In this document: piece after piece, positions 18,277-27,546 of the stretch | Position numbering within the stretch: the first letter of the stretch is position 1 | How the letters are laid out: every line of letters starts with the position of its first letter | Source: a virus | Reading direction: 5' to 3' (one strand) | DNA length: 42,723 bases | IMG/VR virus record: IMGVR_UViG_3300042154_002579 | Location: 1 to 42,723 of that record | The notes under the pieces: model-generated | What the model saw: only the letters and a program-made list of their open reading frames with translations | Databases searched by the model: none | Told to the model about the DNA's origin: nothing | Translations under genes and position numbers: made by a program

Positions 18277-20805
18277 ATGACGACGCCTGATCCGTTCGCC
18301 CCTGGGTATCGACTGACTGACGGAAATCAGTTGAATGATCGAGTTGCAAATCCGCAATGGTCTACGACTTCAAGTCTGGCGGCGAAAGCGGGTGGAACGG
18401 TTTTAACGTCGTCAAAGATCGTTGATACTGTTACGCAGATCACAGCGGCGTCCGCTCCGAATGCGGGTGTGGTGATTGAACAGGCGCTTCCGGGGCGGCT
18501 GCTGTGGATCGTGAATGATGCTCCGAATACTGTCGTGGTGTTTGCGGAAGGCGGATCGACGATTGACGGAGTTCCGGGTGATGTTGGTATTTATCTGGGC
18601 GCTGGGGATAGTGTTTATTTCATCGCCACAGATGTGAATACGTGGCAATCGTTTGCTGCACTGCCTGTTGGTGGATTGAATGGCGTTGTTAATATTATAA
18701 CGAATATTGCGGCACTTCAGGCGTGGAATAAACCGGCGGCTAATAGCCCTGAAATTTTTGCGCTGGTTTATAACACGGTGTTGGGCGATGGCGGTGGACT
18801 TTTCTATCTTGACGCTGCGGATCATACGACGCCGGATAACGGCACGACTGTGATTGTGGATGCGCAGGGTAATCGCTGGAAACGTGAACTTGTTCAAGCG
18901 ACTTATATCGCAAATACTCCGGCAGGCAATATCGCAGCGACGACGGTGCAGGGCGCGCTTAACGAACTTGACACGGAAAAAGTGTCCTATGCTGCGCTGG
19001 CGGCAAGCAGTGGGTCTTCGCTGGTTGGATATACGCAGGGTGGCGCTGGCGCTGTTACGGAAACAGTGCAGACTAAACTACGTCAAAGCGTGAGTGTTGA
19101 TGACTTTGGTGGAAACGGTAATGGCGTTGCGAATAATACTGCAGCGTTTGCGGCGGCGATGGCAGCTTCCACGTCGGTGTATGTGCCAGTTGGAACTTAT
19201 GCGATTGGCTCGTATATTACGCTCCCGGCGAATACTAAGTTGTATGGCCCCGGCACGATAAAAGCCGCAGCGGGTTATGCTGATAATTTCTTAGTGCTGT
19301 TGAGTGCGAACTCGACGCTGGAAGTGAATAAACTAGACGGCACGGGGATGCCGGTTCCGGTGGCGGATTGGACTGGCGGTGGTGCAGGGCTCGTTAGATC
19401 GCCGATCGGTAGTGCTGTTTTTGTGAATGGAGCAGTCGGTTCTTCAGTTGACAACGTGACTATTCGGAATGTGACGTTCACAAATTTTCCGAGCGGCCCT
19501 GTTTGCACGTTTTATGCGGCTAATCTTCTCGTTGATGGCTGTCTGGCGCTCAACTCACAGACCGCTGTGGCGACGAAACCGAATGCGGTGTTTAATATTC
19601 AAAGTTCGAACCATGTTCGACTGGTGAATAGTCACGCGCAAAATTATAACGTGAAGGTGTTTTATTTCGGAAATTGTTATAATGGATTGATGCAAGGCTG
19701 CGCCTGCACGTCTGCGAGTATTGCTTGGCCGGGATTTTCCGCATCGCACTATATCTCTGGTGGATTTTCCCATGTCATTTCGGGATGTCAGAGTGAATAT
19801 TCGTTTGGCGTGAAATTAACGCAGACGAGCGATGTCGCTGTAGTTGGATATACCAGCCTTAATCCGGCATACGGTGGAATGATTATTCAGTCTTCAACCG
19901 ATATTGAGATTAGTAATTGTTTGTTTAGACTCACGCCGACTGGCGGCGCGGATACGCCGTATGGGATTGGATTTGTTGCGCCGCAGACTGAAAGCGATGT
20001 TCGCCGCGTTACCGTATCCAACTGCAATATCATATATGCCTCGCCGGGAACGTCGATAAATAATTCCGGTTTCCTTTTCCAGTTGGTTAACGACTCGGCA
20101 CCGCCGGTAGGATTGACGGTAAATATCGACGATATTCAGATTAATAACTGCACCGTCACGTCGCCGTATGTCGGAGTAAAGATGGACCCGTTTACTGGAA
20201 CCTGGACAAGTGGCACGATTTCGAGAGTGAAGATTAATAATTGTTCGATTTATAATCCTGTGCTGTATGGCATTTTGTCGTATTGTGCGAGCTTGGAAGT
20301 AAGCGGCTGTCTGATGCAGGGTATGGGTGCGGGAGTTACGCAGCCATTGGCGGCCCTTTATACCCAACCGAATGATACGCTCGCGTATTTGCGGGTTGTG
20401 AATAACATAACCCGTGCGGTGGATGCGGCTACAGTTCATTGGGATATTGCACAAGGTGGCAGCGCGAATAACGGTAAATTTGCTACGATAGAGTTTAGCA
20501 ACAACCACGCAGATTATGGCACATATTGTATGCGCTATGATGGAGGTCTTGCGGGATCGACTTTGAACACGTTTGTTGTTCAGAATAATATCGGCAGTTT
20601 CCAAAGCGCGGCTGATGCGATTTCTATGACGATGATCCCGGCCCCTGGTAACACATTTTCCGTCTGCCTACAGGGCAATTCGCTCGTTGATTCAGCGGCA
20701 AGGCGGAATTTGAAAGTTATTAATTCTGCCGCGATCACCAATATTGTTGATGGCGGTGCGACTGGTAATAACGTCAACACCGGCCAGCCGGTTTATGTCC
20801 CGTAA
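18277..20805 (+). CDS. Tailspike with docking domain and beta-helix, 842 aa
   Basis: Residues 1-130 are the second copy of the docking domain (GYRLTDGNQL, VANPQWS, VFAEGGSTIDGVPGDVGI). Residues 165-200 hold VLGDGGGLFYLDAAD, an adaptor block also seen in the 29616 spike. From about 265 (RQSVSVDDFGGNGNG, then AAMAASTSVYVPVGTYAIGSYITLP) a pectate-lyase-3-like right-handed beta-helix runs to about 800, as in P22 gp9-type spikes that bind or cut host polysaccharide. Catalytic residues cannot be chosen by eye. Placed far from the other spike gene. Confidence 0.85.
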   Translation: MTTPDPFAPGYRLTDGNQLNDRVANPQWSTTSSLAAKAGGTVLTSSKIVDTVTQITAASAPNAGVVIEQALPGRLLWIVNDAPNTVVVFAEGGSTIDGVPGDVGIYLGAGDSVYFIATDVNTWQSFAALPVGGLNGVVNIITNIAALQAWNKPAANSPEIFALVYNTVLGDGGGLFYLDAADHTTPDNGTTVIVDAQGNRWKRELVQATYIANTPAGNIAATTVQGALNELDTEKVSYAALAASSGSSLVGYTQGGAGAVTETVQTKLRQSVSVDDFGGNGNGVANNTAAFAAAMAASTSVYVPVGTYAIGSYITLPANTKLYGPGTIKAAAGYADNFLVLLSANSTLEVNKLDGTGMPVPVADWTGGGAGLVRSPIGSAVFVNGAVGSSVDNVTIRNVTFTNFPSGPVCTFYAANLLVDGCLALNSQTAVATKPNAVFNIQSSNHVRLVNSHAQNYNVKVFYFGNCYNGLMQGCACTSASIAWPGFSASHYISGGFSHVISGCQSEYSFGVKLTQTSDVAVVGYTSLNPAYGGMIIQSSTDIEISNCLFRLTPTGGADTPYGIGFVAPQTESDVRRVTVSNCNIIYASPGTSINNSGFLFQLVNDSAPPVGLTVNIDDIQINNCTVTSPYVGVKMDPFTGTWTSGTISRVKINNCSIYNPVLYGILSYCASLEVSGCLMQGMGAGVTQPLAALYTQPNDTLAYLRVVNNITRAVDAATVHWDIAQGGSANNGKFATIEFSNNHADYGTYCMRYDGGLAGSTLNTFVVQNNIGSFQSAADAISMTMIPAPGNTFSVCLQGNSLVDSAARRNLKVINSAAITNIVDGGATGNNVNTGQPVYVP

Positions 20806-20818
20806 TTTGGAGAAAACA

Positions 20819-21052
20819 ATGCCAATGCACCCAGATCATTCGACGCCCGATCTTGTTGGGGCATTGTTTACGACGACAAATGAAAAGGTAGGAGGGGTTG
20901 TTGCGGGGGCGGCGATAACGTCACCGATGTGGTTGCAACAGATAAAGCCGTATTCAGATGTCGCGGCGATTTTCGTCCCGATTTTGGGTTGCATTTATCT
21001 GACGTTGCAGATTACGTTTAAGTTGTGGGATCGGACAAGAAAGGAAGACTGA
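20819..21052 (+). CDS. Holin-like membrane protein, 77 aa
   Basis: Hydrophobic segments at about 24-40 (KVGGVVAGAAITSPMWL) and 48-68 (VAAIFVPILGCIYLTLQITFKL), with a charged tail WDRTRKED: the layout of class II holins, which make the hole that lets endolysin out. It is 8 kb from the endolysin and just before the terminase genes. TTGGAGA precedes the ATG. Holin is the best reading, topology-based only. Confidence 0.65.
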   Translation: MPMHPDHSTPDLVGALFTTTNEKVGGVVAGAAITSPMWLQQIKPYSDVAAIFVPILGCIYLTLQITFKLWDRTRKED

Positions 21053-21053
21053 T

Positions 21054-21227
21054 ATGAAAAAGTGTTGTGACCATAAACGCCCGGATCGTGAAAGTCATGT
21101 TATGGGCATGAAGCATGACATGGGTAAACTGATGTCTGCGAAGGCGAACAAAGGCGGTATCGCCCCGAATACGCAGCAGAAAGAATTGAAAAGTCTGAAG
21201 TCCAGCAAGCAGCCGGGAGGTAATTGA
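21054..21227 (+). CDS. Small basic Cys/His-containing protein, 57 aa
   Basis: MKKCCDHKRPDRESHVMGMKHD, then Lys-rich helices (KELKSLKSSKQPGGN). The CC-x-H cluster might bind metal but too few ligands are present to be sure. Starts one base after the previous stop and carries GGGAGG for the next gene. Confidence 0.6.
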   Translation: MKKCCDHKRPDRESHVMGMKHDMGKLMSAKANKGGIAPNTQQKELKSLKSSKQPGGN

Positions 21228-21228
21228 T

Positions 21229-21396
21229 TTGGCGAAGGGCAAAATGACGATGGCTGAGTGGGAACGCTCGCCGATGGACAAGAAAAAGGACGCAGCGCTC
21301 AAGAAAAAGGGCGTGAAAGAAGGCTCTGCCAAGGACAAGGCGATGGACAAAAAGGGCCTTGCTGCTTACAATGCCAAGGTCGGCAAGAAGAAATAA
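21229..21396 (+). CDS. Small Lys-rich protein, MTMAEWE type, 55 aa
   Basis: TTG start at 21229 with GGAGG eight bases upstream; an ATG at 21244 would give 50 residues (MTMAEWERSPMDKKKD). The M-T-M-x-x-W-E-x-S/T opening followed by D-K-K repeats is a common short phage pattern. The end LAAYNAKVGKKK echoes RASYNAKAK in the 11307 product. Strongly basic; unknown role. Confidence 0.62.
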   Translation: MAKGKMTMAEWERSPMDKKKDAALKKKGVKEGSAKDKAMDKKGLAAYNAKVGKKK

Positions 21397-21419
21397 GCCC
21401 ACTACGGATTGCGTATAAG

Positions 21420-22784
21420 ATGGACTTAACCGCACAAAATGCAAAAGTGATTGAGTGGCCGGAAAAGCTGCAATGCTTGTTCTGGCCGCAGGTCAATGGT
21501 TTGCCTGTGCGTTATCGAGTTTTATATGGCGGTCGTGGTGGCGCGAAGTCATGGGGAATTGCGAGGGCACTGGTGCTGCTTGCGGCAAAAAAGACCCTTC
21601 GCATTCTCTGTGCTCGTGAATTACAAAACTCAATTCGTGACTCGGTGCACAGAGTTTTAAGTGACCAGATTGATCTTTTAGGACTGCAAGGTTTTTATCA
21701 GATCGAGCAGGCAAGAATTTATTGCCCGTCTACAGGCTCGGAATTTTCTTTCGAGGGCATTCGAAACAATGTCACGAAGATTAAGTCATATGAAGGTGTG
21801 GACATTTGCTGGGTGGAAGAAGCGAATAAAGTCACGAAGACCTCGTGGGACGTGCTTATTCCGACGATCCGTAAGGAAGGTTCTGAAATCTGGGCTTCGT
21901 TTAACCCGGAGCTTGAGAGCGATGATACGTATGTGAGATTTGTGCTGCAGCCGCCGAAGAACGCGATTGTGCAGAAGATTTCATGGCGCGATAATCCGTG
22001 GTTTCCGCAGGTTTTGAAGCAGGAAATGCTCGATCTTAAAGTCCGCGACCGCGATGCGTATTTGCATGTGTGGGAAGGGGAGTGCCGAAAAAGTCTGGAA
22101 GGAGCGGTTTATGCGGACGAACTTCGTGACTGCGCTGAAGAAGGTCGTATCACACACGTTCCTCACCATTCTAGCTCTGCTGTTAATTTGTATTTCGATC
22201 TTGGCCGGTCAGACAGCACGGCAATTATCTTCGAGCAATACGTCGGAATGCAACGACGAGTCGTGGACTTTTACGAGAATCGACTCAAAGGGCTAGATCA
22301 TTACATTCATGTGCTGCGCACACGCAGGGGCTCCACGGGCGAACTTTATGACTATGGTATCTGCTGGTTGCCGCATGACGCTCGGGCCAAGACATTAGGT
22401 TCGAAGAAGTCGATAGAAGAGCAGATGCGTGATGCGGGTTTTCAGGTTCGGATCGTGCCGAGGTTGAGCAAGTTCGACGGGATTATTGCGGCGAGAAGCA
22501 TTTTCCCGACATGCTGGTTTGATGCCGCAAAATGTGAGAAGGGGCTTTTACACGCTCTTCGGCATTATCATTACGAAGAAAACCCCGTGACTGAGACGTT
22601 CAGCGCGGAACCTGTGCATGATTGGTCGTCTCATGCTGCTGACGCTTTTCGATACATGGCTATTGCCTCGAACGAAGGCGGATCGGATGGGCGCAGTCGT
22701 AAGGTGGCGGGGGCGCTAAAGCGTCAAAGCGGGTTAATGGGTAAGCTGCAGAATTTGGGCGAAAGCCTGGGATGGATGGGATAA
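21420..22784 (+). CDS. Terminase large subunit (TerL), 454 aa
   Basis: The packaging motor: ATPase plus nuclease that drives DNA into the prohead through the portal. Walker A GGRGGAKS (37-44), Walker B with acidic end VDICWVEEA (127-135), coupling-type SFNP region (160-163), then the RNase-H-like nuclease with Asp260 (YFDLGRSDST), His319-Asp320 (LPHDARAK) and Asp408 (HAADAF). Of the PBSX/Terminase_3 type. Start at the ATG at 21420; the open frame upstream is the shadow of the small basic gene. The portal gene begins at the very next base after the stop. Confidence 0.95.
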   Translation: MDLTAQNAKVIEWPEKLQCLFWPQVNGLPVRYRVLYGGRGGAKSWGIARALVLLAAKKTLRILCARELQNSIRDSVHRVLSDQIDLLGLQGFYQIEQARIYCPSTGSEFSFEGIRNNVTKIKSYEGVDICWVEEANKVTKTSWDVLIPTIRKEGSEIWASFNPELESDDTYVRFVLQPPKNAIVQKISWRDNPWFPQVLKQEMLDLKVRDRDAYLHVWEGECRKSLEGAVYADELRDCAEEGRITHVPHHSSSAVNLYFDLGRSDSTAIIFEQYVGMQRRVVDFYENRLKGLDHYIHVLRTRRGSTGELYDYGICWLPHDARAKTLGSKKSIEEQMRDAGFQVRIVPRLSKFDGIIAARSIFPTCWFDAAKCEKGLLHALRHYHYEENPVTETFSAEPVHDWSSHAADAFRYMAIASNEGGSDGRSRKVAGALKRQSGLMGKLQNLGESLGWMG

Positions 22785-24986
22785 ATGGCACGGCAAGCAG
22801 TTGACAGCGATAAATTCCAGAAAGTCCTGAAACGTGCGCAAGAGCGTTTTAAGCGTTGCGAAGGCTGGGAAAGCTACGCCCGCAGATTGTTCATGGATGA
22901 CATTCGTTTTGCGAATGCGGACGCTGACAATAAATATCAGTGGCCGACGCGCATGTGGAATGATCGGCAGCGCGATGAGCGTCCTGCCTTAACGATCAAC
23001 AAGACCCGTCAGCATAATCTGAACATCATTAACGATGCGAAGATGAATAAGCCGGGAATTAAGTATCGTGCTGCTGGTAATGGTGCGACAGCGGAAAGTG
23101 CTCGAATTTGGGACGGAATCGCGAGACACATTGAGTATCAGTCAAATGCCCCGGCGCACTACGATTACGCCACGCGCTTTCAGGTCGAAGCTGGCATCGG
23201 CTATCTGCGTGTCAACACGGACTACGTGGACGAGAACTCGTTCGATCAGGAAATTTATATCACGAGTATCGCAGACCCGCTGACGGTTTATATTGACCCG
23301 GACGCGAAGGCTCCGGCGAAAGAAGATGCGCGCTTTGCGTTTATCTTCGAAGACATGCCGAAAGATTTGTTCGACCAGAAATATCCGCAGTATAAGCAGT
23401 TTGCTGGGCAGGAAGTTCTTGTTGGCGAAAAAGGCTGGTATGACGAGGACCATGTTCGCGTTGCGGAATATTTTGAAGCGGAAGACGTGAACGATGAACT
23501 GCTGATGTTCGATGGTCCGAATGGTCAGCCAATGACGCTTATGGCCTCGGACTTGCGGAAGGTCGATCCGAAAAGTAAAATTTTTGATGATCCCCAGACC
23601 CGTAAACGTGACGTGACTCGCCGTGTGATCCATTACCACTTTATTGTTGGTAATCATGTGGTGCAGGAAGAAGAAAAGGTTTGGATTGGCAAGACCATTC
23701 CGATTATTCCAGTTGTTGGTGAGGAAACGATTATTGAGGGAAGGCTGGACCGTAAAGGTCACACCCGTGCGTTAAAAGACCCTCAGCGTATGTATAACTA
23801 TTGGGCGTCTGCTGCAGTAGAATACGGAGCCTTGCAGTCCAAAACTCCATGGATCGTTGGAGTGGAAAGCGTAGAAGGCTTTGAGGAATACTGGGCTACG
23901 GCGAATCGCCAAAATCATGCGTATCTGCCTTATAAGTCTGTTGGAGATGATGGTAAGCCTTTGCCTCCACCTTCTCGTATTGAACCACCTGTGCCGTCGC
24001 CGGTCGCGCTAAAAGGCATGGAAGTGGCGAATGTTGAAATGCAGATGGTTTCCGGGCAATACGAAAACCAACTGGGTATGCAGGGAAATGAACGCACGGG
24101 GAAAGCCATAGCCGAAAGGCAACGGCAGGGAGATCGTGCGACTTATCATTTTATCGACCATCTGGCGATTGCTATTCGGCAGGTTGGTAAGATCATTCTT
24201 GATCTCGTGCCGAAAGTTTACGACACCAACCGTGTTGTGATGATTTTGGCTGAGAACAATGAGAGTCTGGAAGTCAAGCTCGATCCGCAGTTGCAGCAAG
24301 CGCATATGCTGGAATTGAATGAGAATAATGAAGTGATCGGGCGGGTGCTGAACCCGGCGGTCGGAAGTTATGAAGTGCTGGCTGATGTGGGTCCGGGCTA
24401 TGCGACGAGACGTGAGGAAGCGTTTAATGCGCTGACTCTGATCCTGACGCAGAACCCTGCGCTGACGAGCGTTATTGGCGACATCATGTTCCGCGCTGGC
24501 GACTTCCCGATGGCGGAAGAAGCGGCAGAGCGTCTGAAGCGCATGGTTCCCCCGCAGGCGCTCGGTCAAGGCCCGTCGCAAAACGAGCAGATGCTTGCCG
24601 CACAACTTCAGCAGATGCAGCAGGCCCTTCAAGCCTCTATGGATGAGTTGGCGAAGGAAAAAGGCAAATCCCAGGCGAGACTCGAAAAAAGAGAGGTCGA
24701 GGTTTACGACGCGATCACTAAACGTCTGGACATTCTACTCAAGAATGTGGGAATGTCGCCGCAGCAGAACGCGCAAATTACCGATCAGGCTGTGCAGGAA
24801 AGCACCGAAGTCCCGATCAGCGATACCTACGAAGGGCACGAAGATCAGATGCCGGGACGGCAGATGGCGTTGCCGCTTGAGGATCACGAAATGCCAGAAG
24901 GCGCGTTTCGTGGAGAAGATGGACATGCTTATGCGCCACACCCGGAAATGCCCGGAATGATGGCCCGCGTTACGAAGGAGAGTTGA
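22785..24986 (+). CDS. Portal protein, P22 type, 733 aa
   Basis: Forms the ring at one head vertex through which DNA enters and leaves, and the base for the tail. Length is close to P22 gp1 (725). Marks: an early helical part with WPTRMWNDRQRDERPALTIN, the stem/wing segments with YITSIADPLTVYIDPDA, and GRLDRKGHTRALKDPQRMYNYWAS, a typical P22-portal block. The C-terminal 110 residues are a Gln-rich coiled coil (AAQLQQMQQALQASMDELAKEKG), as in the P22 barrel, then an acidic His/Met-rich end. Directly downstream of TerL. Confidence 0.93.
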   Translation: MARQAVDSDKFQKVLKRAQERFKRCEGWESYARRLFMDDIRFANADADNKYQWPTRMWNDRQRDERPALTINKTRQHNLNIINDAKMNKPGIKYRAAGNGATAESARIWDGIARHIEYQSNAPAHYDYATRFQVEAGIGYLRVNTDYVDENSFDQEIYITSIADPLTVYIDPDAKAPAKEDARFAFIFEDMPKDLFDQKYPQYKQFAGQEVLVGEKGWYDEDHVRVAEYFEAEDVNDELLMFDGPNGQPMTLMASDLRKVDPKSKIFDDPQTRKRDVTRRVIHYHFIVGNHVVQEEEKVWIGKTIPIIPVVGEETIIEGRLDRKGHTRALKDPQRMYNYWASAAVEYGALQSKTPWIVGVESVEGFEEYWATANRQNHAYLPYKSVGDDGKPLPPPSRIEPPVPSPVALKGMEVANVEMQMVSGQYENQLGMQGNERTGKAIAERQRQGDRATYHFIDHLAIAIRQVGKIILDLVPKVYDTNRVVMILAENNESLEVKLDPQLQQAHMLELNENNEVIGRVLNPAVGSYEVLADVGPGYATRREEAFNALTLILTQNPALTSVIGDIMFRAGDFPMAEEAAERLKRMVPPQALGQGPSQNEQMLAAQLQQMQQALQASMDELAKEKGKSQARLEKREVEVYDAITKRLDILLKNVGMSPQQNAQITDQAVQESTEVPISDTYEGHEDQMPGRQMALPLEDHEMPEGAFRGEDGHAYAPHPEMPGMMARVTKES

Positions 24987-24987
24987 G

Positions 24988-26400
24988 ATGGCTTACTGGG
25001 ATGAAGTGCTCGGCAATGTGCCGGAAGGTTTAATGGGTTCCGCGCAGGGCATGTATGATGTAGCCACAAATCCTCTCCAGGCTGCGCAGGGTGTTGGTTA
25101 TTATGCAATGCACCCGCAAGAGGCAGCAGCTCGTGCTTATGGGCATTATGCCAGACGTTATAAAAATTTGCCGACTGCGATGGAAACATTTCGGCAGAAT
25201 CCTGTAAGTGTTGCGGAGGACCTTTTGCCTCTGGCGGCGCTGAGAGGACTTGCAAAAAAAGGTGCAAAAGCTGGGGCCAAAAAAGGAGCGCAGGAAGCGG
25301 CTCGCCGTGAAATTGCAGGGCCTGCGGCTATCGAAGGGGAAGTGCTTCCCCCTAGACCGCAAATTGGCTATATGCCCCCGGAGCCTGTTCCGGCTGCGCC
25401 GTATTATCGCAATGTCCCGCCGGAAATGGGCACGTCGATGCGTCCGATGACGCCGTTCCAGCAGAACCAAGTCGGCCTTTCGACTGGGCGGTTTGGTATG
25501 CAGGGTTATGCGCCGGAAATGGCTGTCACGGACTTTGAGTCGTATGCTCCGGGTGGCATGGGCCGCACGACTACTGGTCCGACGCCGATGAACAAGTTCG
25601 ATCAGAACATGATGGACGCTTATCGCCGTGGTCGAATGAGCACAGGTGCTTCACGCGGAATGTATGGCGAATACACTCCGGAGGAAATGGGCTCCGCAGT
25701 TGCGCCGTATCGGCAGGGTGGACTGGTTTATGAGCCTGTCGGCCCGCAGGGTGCAGCTCCTCGTCAGATTGGCGGTCCGCAGGGTGCGCCGCGTTTGGGC
25801 TATGAGCGAGGCCCGATTGAGGGTGAATGGTCGGAAGTCTATGGCATCGGTGGCCCGCAGGGTCGTCCGGGTTATGGCGGCGAAACGTCGATGGGTTCTC
25901 GCATGGCTGCGGGGGCATATCCCTATGTCTCAAATGCTGGACGCGGAGGGCTGCCGTGGGGCACGATGGCCGGAATTGGTGCCGCTGGTGCAGCTTTTCC
26001 AATGGCGATGGATTATTTTTCGAATAATCCATTGCAGCCTACAAATGCGCCGGAAGCTGCAGCTCTGCATCCGACTTTCCATGGTCAGATGGGGCCAGTG
26101 GAATTGCCGAGCGAACGCCGAGTTGCGCAACTTCCGCCTTTAGATATTTATTCACGTCGAGGGGGCGCTGCTGCGGCTCCTTCCGCACCGACAGGTAAAT
26201 CACAAAAAGGAGCAAGAGGTGCTGGACAGAAGGGTGCACCGTTGCCGCCAACTCGCCCGGAAGAATATAATGCAGGTCAGTTTGAACCTAACCTGAATTA
26301 CCAGTTTACTGCTGCGCTTGATGCGTTATTTGGACAGCGAGAAGCCAAACGTGGCCGCAACACTCAAGAATATTACGCCACAAACCCGTGGCCGTATTAA
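24988..26400 (+). CDS. Gly/Pro/Tyr-rich virion-region protein, 470 aa
   Basis: Not recognised as a whole. Residues 1-100 (NVPEGLMGSAQGMYDVATNPLQ, then YARRYKNLPTAMETFRQNP, ending in an Ala/Leu helix) look like the helical modules of phage internal or ejection proteins. Residues 120-320 are low-complexity with GPQGAAPRQIGGPQGAPRLG-style, collagen-like repeats and many Met/Tyr. A short hydrophobic helix at 325-345 (MAGIGAAGAAFPMAMDYF) could be a membrane segment. It sits between portal and scaffold, where P22 has nothing of this size. Perhaps an internal virion protein. Confidence 0.7.
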   Translation: MAYWDEVLGNVPEGLMGSAQGMYDVATNPLQAAQGVGYYAMHPQEAAARAYGHYARRYKNLPTAMETFRQNPVSVAEDLLPLAALRGLAKKGAKAGAKKGAQEAARREIAGPAAIEGEVLPPRPQIGYMPPEPVPAAPYYRNVPPEMGTSMRPMTPFQQNQVGLSTGRFGMQGYAPEMAVTDFESYAPGGMGRTTTGPTPMNKFDQNMMDAYRRGRMSTGASRGMYGEYTPEEMGSAVAPYRQGGLVYEPVGPQGAAPRQIGGPQGAPRLGYERGPIEGEWSEVYGIGGPQGRPGYGGETSMGSRMAAGAYPYVSNAGRGGLPWGTMAGIGAAGAAFPMAMDYFSNNPLQPTNAPEAAALHPTFHGQMGPVELPSERRVAQLPPLDIYSRRGGAAAAPSAPTGKSQKGARGAGQKGAPLPPTRPEEYNAGQFEPNLNYQFTAALDALFGQREAKRGRNTQEYYATNPWPY

Positions 26401-26403
26401 CAG

Positions 26404-26422
26404 AAGGGGGAACTTCCCCCTT
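26404..26422 (+). terminator. Hairpin after the 24988 gene
   Basis: AAGGGGG and CCCCCTT with a five-base loop, four bases after the stop. No T-run follows; probably a partial terminator or RNA end protector before the scaffold and coat genes. Confidence 0.5.
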
Positions 26423-26441
26423 CACACTATAGGAGCCAAGA

Positions 26442-26774
26442 ATGTCAAGAGAGCCGTTGATTAGGTTGCCGGGAAAAGGCGCACATGCCCATAAACTGGT
26501 GGCGAAAACTGCGATGGAAATGGCGCAGGAAGTCTATGAAAAGAATGCTGGACGCTCAAACGATTTTTATGAAAAGTATCCAGATCGTGAAGCGTATGTT
26601 TCAAGTTGCTGGGCGCTTTATCTTGATGCTGCTAGGACCACTTTGACGCAGTTATTGACTACGAACATGGATGACAACTTGAAGCAAGAGATATATGATG
26701 CCTTGGTGAAAGACGCTACGTTGCGTCGAGGACGTGAGGGCGTCCTTCAAATGAAACACGGTGCAGGAGCCTAA
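26442..26774 (+). CDS. Unknown helical protein, 110 aa
   Basis: MSREPLIRLPGKGAHAHKLVAK, then helices MEMAQEVYEKNAGRSNDFYEKYPDREAYVSSCW and LTQLLTTNMDDNLKQEIYDALVKD. AGGAG at 26431-26435. Small helical proteins just before scaffold genes are frequent in P22-like phages with no assigned role; it could help assembly. Two bases separate it from the scaffold gene. Confidence 0.7.
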   Translation: MSREPLIRLPGKGAHAHKLVAKTAMEMAQEVYEKNAGRSNDFYEKYPDREAYVSSCWALYLDAARTTLTQLLTTNMDDNLKQEIYDALVKDATLRRGREGVLQMKHGAGA

Positions 26775-26775
26775 C

Positions 26776-27546
26776 ATGAAAACTTTGATGCTGAATTTTT
26801 GGGAAGGCGCGATGCGCCAAAGTGACGGAGAGCAGGGCGCGGCACCGCCAGAGGCACCAGCCGCTGTCGAGGCTCCCGTTGTGGCCGATGCTGGTCAAGA
26901 AACGGTAGCAGATAGCGTTCCCCACGATGCTGCTCCCGATGAAAGCTCTGCGAAACCCCCGCAGGGCCTGCTTGACCGCATCGGCCAGCTTACTCGCCAA
27001 AAGCGTGAACTTGAAGAACGACTGCAGCAGGTTCAATACTATCAGCAGCCGCAGGCTTATGAACAGCCGCAGGATGCTGGTTACGATCCTCGCACCGTGC
27101 AGTTGGAAATTCACCGGCAGGCCCAGGAACTCGCCAAACATCAGGCTTGGAAAGATACGACTGACAAGATTTGGAATGAGGGCCTGAACAAGTTTGGCGA
27201 TTGGGCTCCGCAGCTTAACAACATGGCTCAGATTTTAGGTGGTATTCCGACCACGCTGACAGAAGCTGCGATTGAAACTGGAAATCCGCAGGACGTGCTT
27301 TATCATCTGGCAAAGAACCCTGATGAAGCAGCGCGGATTGCGATGCTTCCGCCGACAAGGCAGGCGGTGGCGGTCGCAAAATTAGCGAGTGGATTGAACG
27401 CACCGAAACGTGTTTCGTCTGCTCCTCCGCCCATTACTCCGAAAGTGCAGGGTATTGGGTCTGCTCCGGCGACCCTTGACGATCCCAACATTTCTATGGA
27501 AGAATGGGCAAGATTACGCAACGAGGCAACTCGTCGCAGAAGGTAG
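26776..27546 (+). CDS. Scaffolding protein candidate, 256 aa
   Basis: Scaffold guides coat assembly and leaves or is degraded. Evidence is architecture and place: an acidic Ala/Pro-rich N-terminus (AAPPEAPAAVEAPVVADAG), a coiled coil (RIGQLTRQKRELEERLQQVQ, then Gln-rich), a helical middle and a strongly basic C-terminus (WARLRNEATRRRR) that would bind coat, as in P22 gp8. It directly precedes the coat gene. No sequence signature is needed or expected in this family. Confidence 0.8.
   Translation: MKTLMLNFWEGAMRQSDGEQGAAPPEAPAAVEAPVVADAGQETVADSVPHDAAPDESSAKPPQGLLDRIGQLTRQKRELEERLQQVQYYQQPQAYEQPQDAGYDPRTVQLEIHRQAQELAKHQAWKDTTDKIWNEGLNKFGDWAPQLNNMAQILGGIPTTLTEAAIETGNPQDVLYHLAKNPDEAARIAMLPPTRQAVAVAKLASGLNAPKRVSSAPPPITPKVQGIGSAPATLDDPNISMEEWARLRNEATRRRR

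Noticed and set aside
13399-20805. Diversity-generating retroelement feeding the fibre genes
   Set aside because: No reverse transcriptase in the window and no template/variable repeat pair seen; the repeated fibre domains are divergent paralogues, not near-identical copies.
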